A stretch of DNA of 29,459 bases from CAZGCA01 sp964524145 (lineage in GTDB: Bacteria; Hydrogenedentota; CAZGCA01): positions 1 to 29,459 of the forward strand of contig CAZGCA010000076.1 of the NCBI GenBank assembly GCA_964524145.1, written 5' to 3'. Below are positions 1 through 8,272 of this stretch, one piece after another; within the stretch, counting starts at the first letter, position 1, and the number at the start of each line of letters is the position of its first letter. A program made the position numbers and the translations under genes. Under the pieces are notes generated by a model. That model was not told the DNA's origin. It did not search any database and saw nothing but the letters and a program-made list of their open reading frames with translations.

Positions 1-67
1 GATACGGGAAGACGGTTTCGATCCCCACTTGACACGGTCATTCCATATCAGGGACATGTGATAATAG

Positions 68-151
68 CCCAGGAGTTCACTCCTGGGGTGGGTGTGCCGG
101 ATAGGGGTTGAGTCCCGTAGGGACGGTTGAAAGGTGTTGATATTCCGTCCC
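68..151. repeat. Cluster of small palindromic repeats
   Basis: Three hairpin-forming modules lie close together in the non-coding first 200 bases. CCCAGGAGT at 68-76 pairs with ACTCCTGGG at 79-87. GTCCC at 112-116 pairs with GGGAC at 120-124 across a GTA loop. GGGACGG at 120-126 can alternatively pair with CCGTCCC at 145-151. The GTCCCGYAGGGAC module recurs at the right end of the window (29344-29358), which suggests a dispersed palindromic family. No gene is seen in 1-204. Confidence 0.6.
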
Positions 152-204
152 TTCGGGTTGTTCTATTGGTCGGTACCCCCGGGCTGTTTTCGAAGAGATG
201 CGGG

Positions 205-1005
205 CTATCCCTTGAAATTGTCGGCGGGCACTTCCCGGGACACGAGCGGCGGCGTCTGGGAGAGAACGTTGGCGACTCTGACGTAGCCCGTCTTGAAACC
301 TCTTGACCGCATCACACCCATGTACTCGCCTTTGATCTGAAATGATCTCAGATCCATCGTTAACGTTGAGGTCGCGACAGTGTCGCCTTGCGTCAGAGGA
401 AGGTCGGGTCGCAACGCCAGGTAGTCCTGCCCGACGGGCCGCACTCCCATCACAGGGAACTGTTCCATGTGGTCGTCGCGGGAGACTGCCAGAAACCTGG
501 CGGCTTTGGGAATACTGAACGCGTCGGCGACGATCGGGTTGATCTTCTTCCCATCGGGCAAACCCGCGGGTCGTCTGCCGGCGATTCGTGTCAAGAGCTG
601 TTCTTTGACGACCGAGATAATGCTGAGCTCAAGGGGCCGGATCTCGTCGACGGCTATTGTGCCCACACCGCGCAACAGGCCGAATGCCGAGTAACGAAAC
701 ACGTCTATCTTGCCCATGGCATCGAACTTGTCGCCTGATGTCTCGAACCCGAGAAACCTGCCTCTGGCTTCGTAGCACGTGAGGTCCCGGGCCATGACAG
801 AGACGGAGACGGGCGACCCGTTTTCGAGGTTCTTCTTGGTTTGCCACATCAGGAAATCGCCGAAGATGAGATGTTCGTCGTCCCAGGGGGTGATGGTGGC
901 GATCATGGCGATATTGGGCGTGCCCTCGCTGTCCCGGGTGGCCATGAACTTCGGTACCATCGATTTCGCGAAGGCTTCCTTCGCTGCTGCAGGCAGTATC
1001 GCCAT
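205..1005 (-). CDS. PNPOx-like split-barrel flavoprotein
   Basis: This 266-residue protein looks like a member of the pyridoxamine 5'-phosphate oxidase-like (FMN-binding split barrel) superfamily. The N-terminal half (about 20-130) has the usual run of strands, including 'MATRDSEGTPNIAMIA' and 'DEHLIFGDFLMWQTKKNLE', typical of PNPOx folds that bind flavin or F420. The C-terminal half (about 135-266) is unassigned, so the protein is longer than minimal family members of about 130-150 residues. It starts at ATG 1005 behind AGGTGA, only 13 bases after the activase gene, and is the last gene of the glycyl radical enzyme operon. A redox or flavin-binding role next to an oxygen-sensitive enzyme is plausible, but the substrate is unknown. 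Confidence 0.65.
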   Translation of the reverse strand: MAILPAAAKEAFAKSMVPKFMATRDSEGTPNIAMIATITPWDDEHLIFGDFLMWQTKKNLENGSPVSVSVMARDLTCYEARGRFLGFETSGDKFDAMGKIDVFRYSAFGLLRGVGTIAVDEIRPLELSIISVVKEQLLTRIAGRRPAGLPDGKKINPIVADAFSIPKAARFLAVSRDDHMEQFPVMGVRPVGQDYLALRPDLPLTQGDTVATSTLTMDLRSFQIKGEYMGVMRSRGFKTGYVRVANVLSQTPPLVSREVPADNFKG

Positions 1006-1018
1006 GTGCCGGTGTCAC

Positions 1019-1966
1019 CTAGTTGTCTGTAGCGGGTTTCCGGACGACGCCCGACCACGTGACGGGTACGCCCGACGATTTGGCTGTCTCAGCCAGCTTC
1101 GCGATCGTCTCTTCTGAAACCAGGGGAAGGTCTGCCAGGTCAAAACGCATGTCGAGACGTTTCCACTTGGAAACGCACAAGTTATTATAGCAGAGCAGAT
1201 CCCATCGTTCGACGTTCAGCATATGCCCCTTGATGAACGATGCGATTGCTGCCACGTCCGATTCCCGATCCGTGTGGCCTGGAATGATTGCCGTCCGAAT
1301 CCAGACCTCTCTCTCCTGAGCCCCGAGCCATCTTGCGTTGGCAAGTATCTTGTCGAGGCCAACGCCCGTGTGTTTCCGGTGCAATTCCGGGTCCATGTGT
1401 TTGAGGTCCAAGAGAACGAGATCGCTGAGACTGACTAGCTGCACAAACGGTTCGTGTTCCGCATGGCCGGTAGTGTCCAGTGCGGTATGGATGTTGTTCT
1501 CCCGCAATCGCGTCAGGAGCGCTTTTGAGAAACCCGGCTGGAACAACGGGTCGCCTCCCGAGAGCGTCGCCCCGCCTGCGGATTCTTCGTAGAAGGCCCG
1601 GTCGCGCAGCACGTAGTCAACTACGTCATCGACCGACATCTTTCTTCCGAGAACCTCGAGGGCTTTTGCCGGACACGCGTCAGCACACTTCCCGCAACCG
1701 GTGCACGTACTTCTCTCGATATGTATTCCTTCCGGAGTGAGGGTCAACGCGTTCTCCGGACAGGCGTCCAAGCAGTGGCGTGCCCCGATGCACCTGTCGC
1801 TGTACCAGGCCAACCGCGGTCGAGGCTCCCAGCTTTCGGGATTCTGGCACCATTTGCACCGTAACGCGCAGCCCTGCATGAATACGGTCGTGCGTATACC
1901 CGGCCCGTCCTCAGTGCTGAACCGCTGGATATCGAGAACTCTACCGGTCTTACCGTCGGCGTCCAT
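1019..1966 (-). CDS. Glycyl radical enzyme activase (radical SAM)
   Basis: This 315-residue protein is a radical-SAM activating enzyme that installs the glycyl radical on the enzyme encoded directly upstream. The radical-SAM signature is C33-x3-C37-x2-C40 within 'MQGCALRCKWCQNPE'. As usual for activases of the dehydratase and decarboxylase types, a ferredoxin-like insert follows at about residues 57-102. The second cluster motif is complete (C88, C91, C94, C98). The first has C59, C65 and C69, but residue 62, normally the second cysteine, is Ala. The SAM-binding 'SGGDPLFQPGF' segment follows at about residues 135-146. The gene begins 8 bases after the enzyme's stop codon, with a weak ribosome site, so the pair is probably cotranscribed. 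The family call is firm; substrate specificity cannot be read from it. Confidence 0.93.
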   Translation of the reverse strand: MDADGKTGRVLDIQRFSTEDGPGIRTTVFMQGCALRCKWCQNPESWEPRPRLAWYSDRCIGARHCLDACPENALTLTPEGIHIERSTCTGCGKCADACPAKALEVLGRKMSVDDVVDYVLRDRAFYEESAGGATLSGGDPLFQPGFSKALLTRLRENNIHTALDTTGHAEHEPFVQLVSLSDLVLLDLKHMDPELHRKHTGVGLDKILANARWLGAQEREVWIRTAIIPGHTDRESDVAAIASFIKGHMLNVERWDLLCYNNLCVSKWKRLDMRFDLADLPLVSEETIAKLAETAKSSGVPVTWSGVVRKPATDN

Positions 1967-1974
1967 TATCGCTG

Positions 1975-4374
1975 CTACACCCTGTGCGATTCTCTGGCAA
2001 TAATCTCGTTCTGTTGTTCCTTGCCAAGCGTTGTGAAATACGCGTTGTATCCGGTCACCCTGACAAGGAGGTTGCGATACTGATCGGGGTGTTCCCGTGC
2101 GTCGATGAGCATCTCGGGGCTGATGACGTTGGTCTGAAGGGCGGTACCACCGACCTTCCCGTACGTTCTGAGGAACGCGGCCAGCTTATCCTTATGCTCG
2201 GGGTCCCGCAAACTGGCCGGGCTGAATGACATCGTGTGGGAGGAGCCGTTGGGATGCGTTTCCAACCCCAGCTTGCCCACGCTGAGCGCGGCGGCCGTCG
2301 GGCCATTGGCGTCAGCTCCCTGCGTTGCGCCCACTCCGCCGGACAAATATGTTCCTCGGAACCGCCCGTCGGGCAACGCGGCCGTTCTGGGCGCGAAAGA
2401 GATGAAGTAGTTCCAGGAGAGGTATCCGCCTCGGTACCTGCGGCTGCTGGCGGGGGCGACCTTTGTAGAGACGTACTCGCCCCAGCACCGGGAAACGTCT
2501 CTGGCGATGCTGTCGACGTAGTCATCATCGTTCCCGTATTTCGGCGCGTGGTTGATCAACGTCTGACGCAGCTCTTCGTGCCCGTCGAAGTTGTTTTCGA
2601 GAGCCGTCAGCAGCTCGGCCATGGATGTCCGCTTCTCTTCGAAAACGAGCATCTTGACCGCTGCCAGAGAGTCGGCGGCGTTGGCCAGCCCCAACCCTTC
2701 GACCGTGATGAAGTTGTATTTCGCGCCACCGGCACGGCAGTCCTTCCCCGATTCCGCGCACCCGTCGACGAGCAGCGAGACGTAGGGAACGGGTTCGAAT
2801 TTCACGCGCAACCGGTCAGCAAAACTGTTGGCCTCGATAGCCCTGTCCATCAGAGCCTTCAGTTGCCGAGTGAAAGCGGCCATGAATTCTTGAAAGGTGC
2901 TGAACGTCGCGGGGTCGCCGGTTTTCGGCCCGATCTGTGTGTCGGACTCGATCTCCCTGCCGTTGTACAGTGTCAGTTCGACGGCCTTGGCGATGTTGAC
3001 GTTCACGTCGACGGTGCCGGAGACGTCGTTTCCTGTCATGGTGTTCTCGAGACAGCCGACCGGCGCGTAGTCCCATACTTCGTTCTCGGGCACTCCCTCC
3101 CAGACGAGCCCTTTCATGGACAGCTCGTCGAAGTTCATGAGGAACGGGCTGCCCTGGGTTGACGCGACCATCGAAACGACGCGGTTCATGAGCGGCTCGG
3201 GGGTGTTCGCGTGAAGCCGGATGTTCGGTTTGGGTTCGAGCAGGTTCATCTCTTCGATTACTTCGAGGATGAGCCAGGTCAGCTCGTTCGAGGCGTCTTC
3301 ATGGTTCTTGTCGAGCCCGCCAATGGTTATCAGTTGGCCGAAAGCCGAGTTGATCCCCTGCGAGTTGCCGACCTGACCCTGGAAGTCGTAGGCGTAGTTG
3401 TGTTTTATCCAGTAGCACTCGAGGATCTCTTTTGCAAACTCTCTCGTCAACGTGCCGGATTCGGTGTCACGTTGATAGTAGGGGTAGAGATACTGGTCGA
3501 TTCTGCCGGGGCTTACGCCTGCGCCGGGATAGCTCTCCGCAGCGAGCACGAGCATGTGGGTTGTCCAGAGCGATTGGACAGCCTCCCAGAACGTTCCGGC
3601 CGGTTCCCACGGTACCTTGGCACAGATGCGCGATACTTCCAGCAGCTCGCTCCTTCTTGCCGGGTCGGGTTCCTCGTGGGCCAGTTGTTCCGCCTTTTCG
3701 GAATACCTTTCAGCCAACAGTCGTGGACCGTCGCACGAACCGATCAACGCGGTAAGCCACTCCTTGTGCCGAGTGTCCGTGGCCCCGTCTCTCAACTCGA
3801 TAAGATCCTGCTGTATCCCCGAGAACCCTCTCTCGAGAACCTTGGCGTAGTTCGGTACGAAATGGCCCGGGATAGCCCCATGATTAAACTCGCCGGTCTG
3901 ACACCTGAACGCCAGCTCCTTGTAGAACTTGTCCTGGCCTTTCTCGTATTCCTTTGCTTCGGCCTTTGTGAGAGTTTTGCTCAGAGCGGTATTGAAATGG
4001 CTACCGACAATGAGTTCGCCTTCGAGGATCATTACCGGCAGATGTTCTGCGACGACCTTGTTGAGAAAGAGGGCTTTTCGTTCGGCAATGGAACGACGGA
4101 ACAGCTCATCGGGGAACTCGACGGGTTCGGCCAGTGCTCTCAAGCAGGACTTGAAGCCGTGGAGAAAGGCAACGCTCTCGGGCGTTATCCCCCAATGAAT
4201 GTAGCTGTAGACACTGTCCCACGGACGGGCCGTGGTGTACGGGCGGACCTCGTTGGTGTAGGTGTCGTAGCGGTCGTGGAACGAAGCGTACTGCTCCCTG
4301 AGCCGTTTTATTCGAGGGCTGAGGTTCTCTGACGGCTTCCATACAGTCGTCGCAGGCTCACACGTACTTGCCAC
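1975..4374 (-). CDS. Glycyl radical enzyme (PFL-like family)
   Basis: This is a glycyl radical enzyme of about 799 residues. The radical-bearing glycine is in 'RVTGYNAYF' near the C-terminus (about residue 775). The thiyl cysteine is in 'APVGCLENTMTGND' (about residue 441), with the C-x-E pair shared by dehydratase and decarboxylase types and absent from pyruvate formate-lyase. From memory of the family, GCLENTM-x-GND followed by SGTVDVN resembles 4-hydroxyphenylacetate or arylacetate decarboxylases more than glycerol or choline enzymes. However, no HpdC-like small subunit is nearby and the protein is shorter than HpdB (about 900). GTG 4374 is the likely start because AAGGAG lies six bases upstream; the frame stays open to TTG 4389. 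The activase gene follows after a short gap. A good promoter lies at 4471-4499. The substrate is uncertain. Confidence 0.92.
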   Translation of the reverse strand: MASTCEPATTVWKPSENLSPRIKRLREQYASFHDRYDTYTNEVRPYTTARPWDSVYSYIHWGITPESVAFLHGFKSCLRALAEPVEFPDELFRRSIAERKALFLNKVVAEHLPVMILEGELIVGSHFNTALSKTLTKAEAKEYEKGQDKFYKELAFRCQTGEFNHGAIPGHFVPNYAKVLERGFSGIQQDLIELRDGATDTRHKEWLTALIGSCDGPRLLAERYSEKAEQLAHEEPDPARRSELLEVSRICAKVPWEPAGTFWEAVQSLWTTHMLVLAAESYPGAGVSPGRIDQYLYPYYQRDTESGTLTREFAKEILECYWIKHNYAYDFQGQVGNSQGINSAFGQLITIGGLDKNHEDASNELTWLILEVIEEMNLLEPKPNIRLHANTPEPLMNRVVSMVASTQGSPFLMNFDELSMKGLVWEGVPENEVWDYAPVGCLENTMTGNDVSGTVDVNVNIAKAVELTLYNGREIESDTQIGPKTGDPATFSTFQEFMAAFTRQLKALMDRAIEANSFADRLRVKFEPVPYVSLLVDGCAESGKDCRAGGAKYNFITVEGLGLANAADSLAAVKMLVFEEKRTSMAELLTALENNFDGHEELRQTLINHAPKYGNDDDYVDSIARDVSRCWGEYVSTKVAPASSRRYRGGYLSWNYFISFAPRTAALPDGRFRGTYLSGGVGATQGADANGPTAAALSVGKLGLETHPNGSSHTMSFSPASLRDPEHKDKLAAFLRTYGKVGGTALQTNVISPEMLIDAREHPDQYRNLLVRVTGYNAYFTTLGKEQQNEIIARESHRV

Positions 4375-4470
4375 CGTCGTCTCCTTCAATCCGGCAAAGC
4401 ATAATCTTGCTGGGGAATCCTTCCAAGTGGTGCCTTCGTCCCCGCGACCCGAAACTCGCCTTCAAAATGA

Positions 4471-4499
4471 ATTATACTAGGCAGAAGCTTGTGCATCAA
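4471..4499 (-). promoter_or_regulatory. Sigma70-type promoter of the GRE operon
   Basis: On the minus strand, TTGATG (4494-4499) is separated by 17 bases from a perfect TATAAT (4471-4476). Transcription would start about 80 bases upstream of the glycyl radical enzyme gene. It lies back to back with the pseudopilin promoter, 21 bases away. Confidence 0.6.
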
Positions 4500-4520
4500 G
4501 CGAACGACCAGATCGATTGC

Positions 4521-4549
4521 TTGACAGAGTAATGGCGTTGCGGTATATT
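4521..4549 (+). promoter_or_regulatory. Sigma70-type promoter of the pseudopilin gene
   Basis: A perfect -35 box TTGACA (4521-4526) is followed after 17 bases by TATATT (4544-4549). The predicted start near 4556 leaves a leader of about 140 bases before ATG 4698. The leader begins with an inverted repeat (4550-4604). Confidence 0.65.
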
Positions 4550-4604
4550 ACTGTCAGGAGAAGCAGTGTTCTTGGCAGGTGGATATGGAGGATTGCCTGA
4601 CAGT
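4550..4604 (+). repeat. Inverted repeat at the start of the pseudopilin leader
   Basis: ACTGTCAGG (4550-4558) and CCTGACAGT (4596-4604) are perfect complements 37 bases apart. They overlap the predicted transcription start and could be a leader stem or paired operator half-sites. The rest of the leader, up to AAAGGGG before ATG 4698, shows nothing recognisable. Confidence 0.5.
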
Positions 4605-4697
4605 GTTTCGGGGAGGTGGTGCCACGCCGCAGTAAGATAGAAACCGTGACGAGTTGACTTTGATGAGGTGTTGTATTTCTCGGAAAGGGGATTTCCA

Positions 4698-5552
4698 ATG
4701 AGAAACGGGAAGGGATTCACGCTCATCGAGTTGCTGGTGGTGATAGCCATCATCGGGATTCTGGCGGCCATACTGTTGCCGGCGCTTGCCAGAGCGCGTG
4801 AAGCGGCACGGCGGGCCTCGTGCGCGAACAACCTCAAACAGATGGGGGTGGTGTTCAAGATGTACGCGAACGAGTGGAACGGCCGGTTCCCGCACAAGTC
4901 TTCAAACGCCGGCGGGTTTATTTTCGCTTTCACCAGTGTGTATCCGGAATATCTATCAGACATCTCGGTACTGATCTGTCCGTCAGACATAGACACCAAG
5001 AAATACGTGATGAACCCCGACTCTAGCGAGAGATGGGTTGATGATGACGGGAATCTGGACGCGTATTGGTTTGACTGGTTCGGGGACCGGAGCTACCAGT
5101 ACCTCGGATGGGCCATAAACAAGAATTGGGATGAGTTTTTTGACTTGTCCATTAGCCCGAATGCCTTCCAAGCTTTGGTGGCAGCGTTTCCGCCAGCACC
5201 TGATCCCGCTGTTGGGGAGGGTCTTTTCGCAAACTATGATGGCGATTTCAGCGTCGTGCCACCCGCTGTCTTGTCCGATGGCACGCAGATCAGCCAAGTA
5301 TACAGATTGCGGGAAGGTATCGAGCGGTTTTTTATCACCGACATCAACAACCCGGCAGGAAGCTCGATAGCGCAATCGGAACTCGCAGTGATGCACGACG
5401 TCGTGGCAACCGAGATTCAGTGGTTCAATCACGTTCCCGGCGGGTGTAACGTTCTCTACATGGACGGACACGTAGAATTCATCAAGTATCCCAACGACTG
5501 GCCGATTTCGGCGAACTACGCCGCGTTCTGTGGAACACTGGGCTGGATGTAA
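4698..5552 (+). CDS. Prepilin-like protein with DGHV C-terminal motif
   Basis: This 284-residue protein has a type IV prepilin N-terminus. The segment 'GKGFTLIELLVVIAIIGIL' predicts cleavage by prepilin peptidase between G6 and F7, with the conserved glutamate at mature position +5 (E11). A hydrophobic helix to about residue 30 is followed by an 'ARARE...C..NLKQ' stretch. The C-terminus 'CNVLYMDGHVEFIKYP' is the H-x9-DG-like motif typical of the greatly expanded pseudopilin-like (DUF1559-related) families of Planctomycetota and Lentisphaerota. ATG 4698 was chosen over 4668 because it follows GAAAGGGG at a good distance and puts the basic n-region directly before the cleavage site. The role is probably in the envelope or a secretion system; the specific function is unknown. 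Confidence 0.88.
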   Translation: MRNGKGFTLIELLVVIAIIGILAAILLPALARAREAARRASCANNLKQMGVVFKMYANEWNGRFPHKSSNAGGFIFAFTSVYPEYLSDISVLICPSDIDTKKYVMNPDSSERWVDDDGNLDAYWFDWFGDRSYQYLGWAINKNWDEFFDLSISPNAFQALVAAFPPAPDPAVGEGLFANYDGDFSVVPPAVLSDGTQISQVYRLREGIERFFITDINNPAGSSIAQSELAVMHDVVATEIQWFNHVPGGCNVLYMDGHVEFIKYPNDWPISANYAAFCGTLGWM

Positions 5553-5599
5553 GCATCGTCGATTGCCTGCCGCTGACAGACTGGCGGCGAGCCTGTGGT

Positions 5600-5635
5600 T
5601 GCACGTAGCGTCGCACACGAGCGGCGCTACGTGCA
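5600..5635. repeat. 11-bp inverted repeat (possible terminator)
   Basis: TGCACGTAGCG (5600-5610) pairs perfectly with CGCTACGTGCA (5625-5635) across a 14-base loop. It lies between the pseudopilin stop and the next gene. No T-run follows, so it may be a factor-dependent terminator, a protein-binding palindrome or a repeat rather than a classical terminator. Confidence 0.45.
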
Positions 5636-5666
5636 CACTTTCTACTCCGCCGAAGGAGACGCCACC

Positions 5667-8111
5667 ATGAGCCGGTCCTCACGCCCGTCCATTCTCCTCG
5701 TACTGGTGGTCCTTGCGCTTACAGCCTTGCCGATAAGAGCCGAATCACGCCCGGTCGGAGCAGAGCCGACTGAAGCGTGGGTGACCCGTGTGATCCCGAT
5801 GCCCAAGGAGGCAGAGATCGGCGGTATGTTCTCTTTGCCGGTCTCGAGTGTCGGGCTCACGGTTCAAGCCGGTGACGACCCGCTGCTCGACACCGTCCGA
5901 AACGTTATGGCACCACTTGAAGAAGTCGAGGGAAGACCGTTCTCGATTCGCTTCTTGTTGTCGGAACACGCAACCGGCCTCTGTGCGAGACAGCTTCTGG
6001 AAAGACTGGGGGCTCTCCCCAACGCCGACCAGGCATACGCGATCGCGCCGGTATACGACAACAACGACGTCTTCTCCGGTTTGGTGGTCGTTGCACCTGA
6101 GGCACTCGGACTGCTTTACGGGGCACGGACGCTGAGCCAGATGATGGATCTCGGAGCCGGCAAGGGCACCGGTGGCCGCCCGGAAATCAGTATCCCGGAG
6201 TTGACCCTCGTGGACTGGCCCGACATGAGCGAGCGCGGCATGTGGGGCAGTATCGAGAAGGAAGACCTGCCCTGGCTGGCCGAACGCAAGCTCAATATCA
6301 TTGACCACCACGCCGTACGGCTTTCCTATGACGAGGAGAAGGGCCGTGCCGTTGCGACGGTGGACACGGAACTGCTGTCCGAGGCGGCTAGAGTCGGGAT
6401 CAAGGTGATTCCCATTATCAGCCATCTTGAGCACATCTATGAACGGTCGGGCATGGCTGAAAAACGGCCCGACCTGGCGGCAACGCTCGGTCCGTCCGCT
6501 TCGTCTTCACGCACCCGGAGACGCACGTTCTGTTTCTCCAACCCGGGCACGGTCAAGGTTATCGGCGATTGGCTGGAGGACGTAGCTCGAGCGCCCGGTG
6601 TGACGGATATCATCGTGTGGCTGTCGGAGGAAGAGTGGCGCTGTTCTTGTTCCGATTGCAGCGGGAAAGAGTCGTACGTGCTCGAAACAGCCGCGCTTCT
6701 CGAAGCGTTTGAGCGTGCCAAGGCAGTACACCCTGCAAGCTCTCTACGAATCCTGCTCACCCAGGGCAGCTACGACACCAACGACAAGATTCTCGCTGCG
6801 GTACCGGAGGATGTCAAGTTGGTCTACTACGACGGCGGGCGCACGTACGATTCGTCGCATCGGCCGATGATATACCCGCTCCTCGAGGCGTTTGCGGGTT
6901 CCGGGCGATGGTTGGGTGTGTATCCTCAGGTGACCAACGCCTGGCGGACGATAACGCCCTGGACAGCGCCCCAGTTTATTCGCTACCGCATGAACGAGTT
7001 TGTCGATAAGGGTCTCGCGAACGTGATCATGTACGCGGTGCCGAAACCCAGGTGGCACCAATACAACATCACTGCTGCCGCCGAATGGCTCTGGAACAGC
7101 AAAGGGAGAACCGACGAAGAGTTCTCGTTCGCCTACGCCAAATCCAACGGGATTGGCGATCCCGGGCTGTTTGCGAAATGGGCCACGACCGTGGGACCGG
7201 TCGGGTGGGACCTGGCAGGCAGCCGTGTTGCCATGAACATCATGCATTACCTTGATATGGGCGCTCCCCGGGAAGGCTTCCAGTCCGTCCGTTACGGAGA
7301 GATGTTTCTCGCGGAGATCCACTCTCAGGAACATATCGACGCGTTGATCCGTCAAGCCGAAGACGCGCTCGCGCTAGCCGTCGAGATAGAAGATCCGGCG
7401 GCAGTTTCCGAGACCCGTATTCACCGCGCGTTCTTGATCCTGGCACGGGCGCTCCAGGTGTTGTCGGAAGCGCCGGCAAGTGCCGACGGACTCGCGACGG
7501 GCCGGTGCGAACGATACCGGGTGGCTTTCGAACAGCTTGACTATGCCGCCCGGACGTTGGAAGTGGAACACGTTCGATGGGCGGAGTGTGTGGATCCCGG
7601 AGAACGGCCGTCCCGGTTGATGGACACGATCGAGCTGGGGTACCGGTGCGCCGCGCTCGCAGCGGACGTTATGGACCGGCTTGGGATACCCGACCCGATG
7701 CCCGAATACCATCTCAAGAAGGTCGGCTCGTGGTCGTCCGAAGAGTTCGCCGACGGGACGGAACGCGTCCTGTCGCTGGATGTGTCCGCGGCTTGGTGCG
7801 GTCCTGGTCCCTACGTCCTGTCATTTGAGTCTGACTACCGCCGGGACCTCTGCGGCATCAGGATCAACGATCTGACGTTGGTGAGCCGAAACCCTGACGG
7901 TACGGAAACGGAACTCGAGACGATACGGTGTAACCGCGATCTTTACCCGTGGCAGAGATGGGAGGAAGCCCGGTTCGAGTTCCCCCCGATAGCGCGCCAC
8001 AGCGCGCCGCACGTCTACGTTCGAGTGGAGGTCCGAAACGACGCGCCCGAACCTGAACGGAAGACCTACGGTACGATACGACTCCGCAAAGGCATTGAAG
8101 GCGCAAAGTAA
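5667..8111 (+). CDS. Secreted GH20/DUF4838-like putative glycoside hydrolase
   Basis: This 814-residue exported protein begins with a signal peptide (about residues 1-25, 'SILLVLVVLALTALPIRA'). Residues about 30-190 resemble the N-terminal alpha/beta domain that precedes GH20, GH84 and GH67 barrels ('VIPMPKEAEIGG', then 'GLLYGARTLSQMM'). A TIM-barrel-like region follows from about 195, starting 'LVDWPDMSERGMWGS'. Near residues 320-334, 'WLSEEEWRCSCSDCSG' combines acidic residues at the position of the GH20 catalytic Asp-Glu pair with a C-x-C-x2-C motif known from DUF4838-type proteins. The last 150 residues look like a beta-sandwich. ATG 5667 was chosen because GAAGGAGA precedes it and the signal peptide begins there; upstream in-frame codons cross a hairpin. 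The substrate is unknown, perhaps N-acetylhexosamine or uronic-acid glycans. Confidence 0.7.
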   Translation: MSRSSRPSILLVLVVLALTALPIRAESRPVGAEPTEAWVTRVIPMPKEAEIGGMFSLPVSSVGLTVQAGDDPLLDTVRNVMAPLEEVEGRPFSIRFLLSEHATGLCARQLLERLGALPNADQAYAIAPVYDNNDVFSGLVVVAPEALGLLYGARTLSQMMDLGAGKGTGGRPEISIPELTLVDWPDMSERGMWGSIEKEDLPWLAERKLNIIDHHAVRLSYDEEKGRAVATVDTELLSEAARVGIKVIPIISHLEHIYERSGMAEKRPDLAATLGPSASSSRTRRRTFCFSNPGTVKVIGDWLEDVARAPGVTDIIVWLSEEEWRCSCSDCSGKESYVLETAALLEAFERAKAVHPASSLRILLTQGSYDTNDKILAAVPEDVKLVYYDGGRTYDSSHRPMIYPLLEAFAGSGRWLGVYPQVTNAWRTITPWTAPQFIRYRMNEFVDKGLANVIMYAVPKPRWHQYNITAAAEWLWNSKGRTDEEFSFAYAKSNGIGDPGLFAKWATTVGPVGWDLAGSRVAMNIMHYLDMGAPREGFQSVRYGEMFLAEIHSQEHIDALIRQAEDALALAVEIEDPAAVSETRIHRAFLILARALQVLSEAPASADGLATGRCERYRVAFEQLDYAARTLEVEHVRWAECVDPGERPSRLMDTIELGYRCAALAADVMDRLGIPDPMPEYHLKKVGSWSSEEFADGTERVLSLDVSAAWCGPGPYVLSFESDYRRDLCGIRINDLTLVSRNPDGTETELETIRCNRDLYPWQRWEEARFEFPPIARHSAPHVYVRVEVRNDAPEPERKTYGTIRLRKGIEGAK

Positions 8112-8124
8112 GCGGTAGCGTAGC

Positions 8125-8141
8125 GCGGGCATCTTGCCTGC
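8125..8141. repeat. Short hairpin downstream of the GH20-like gene
   Basis: GCGGGCA (8125-8131) and TGCCTGC (8135-8141) pair with one G-T across a three-base loop, 14 bases after the stop codon. It may stop transcription between the hydrolase gene and the separately promoted propeller gene. There is no T-run. Confidence 0.35.
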
Positions 8142-8191
8142 AACAAACAAGTCCAACAAGTCTCGCCTCGTGAGGGTTCGTAGTTCCGCCT

Positions 8192-8220
8192 TTGACACGT
8201 GCCGCGGTTCGTGGTACAAA
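8192..8220 (+). promoter_or_regulatory. Sigma70-type promoter of the propeller-toroid gene
   Basis: A perfect TTGACA (8192-8197) is followed after 17 bases by TACAAA (8215-8220). The predicted start near 8227 gives a leader of about 45 bases before ATG 8273. Confidence 0.55.
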
Positions 8221-8272
8221 GGGTGCGCGTAACATTGTTTATTGTGGAGCCGACCGGTTTGGGAGTGTGATG

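Noticed and set aside
2236..4332. Long plus-strand frames opposite the glycyl radical enzyme
   Set aside because: They are antisense to a clearly recognised gene, have no family motifs and follow from the GC-rich third positions of the real gene.
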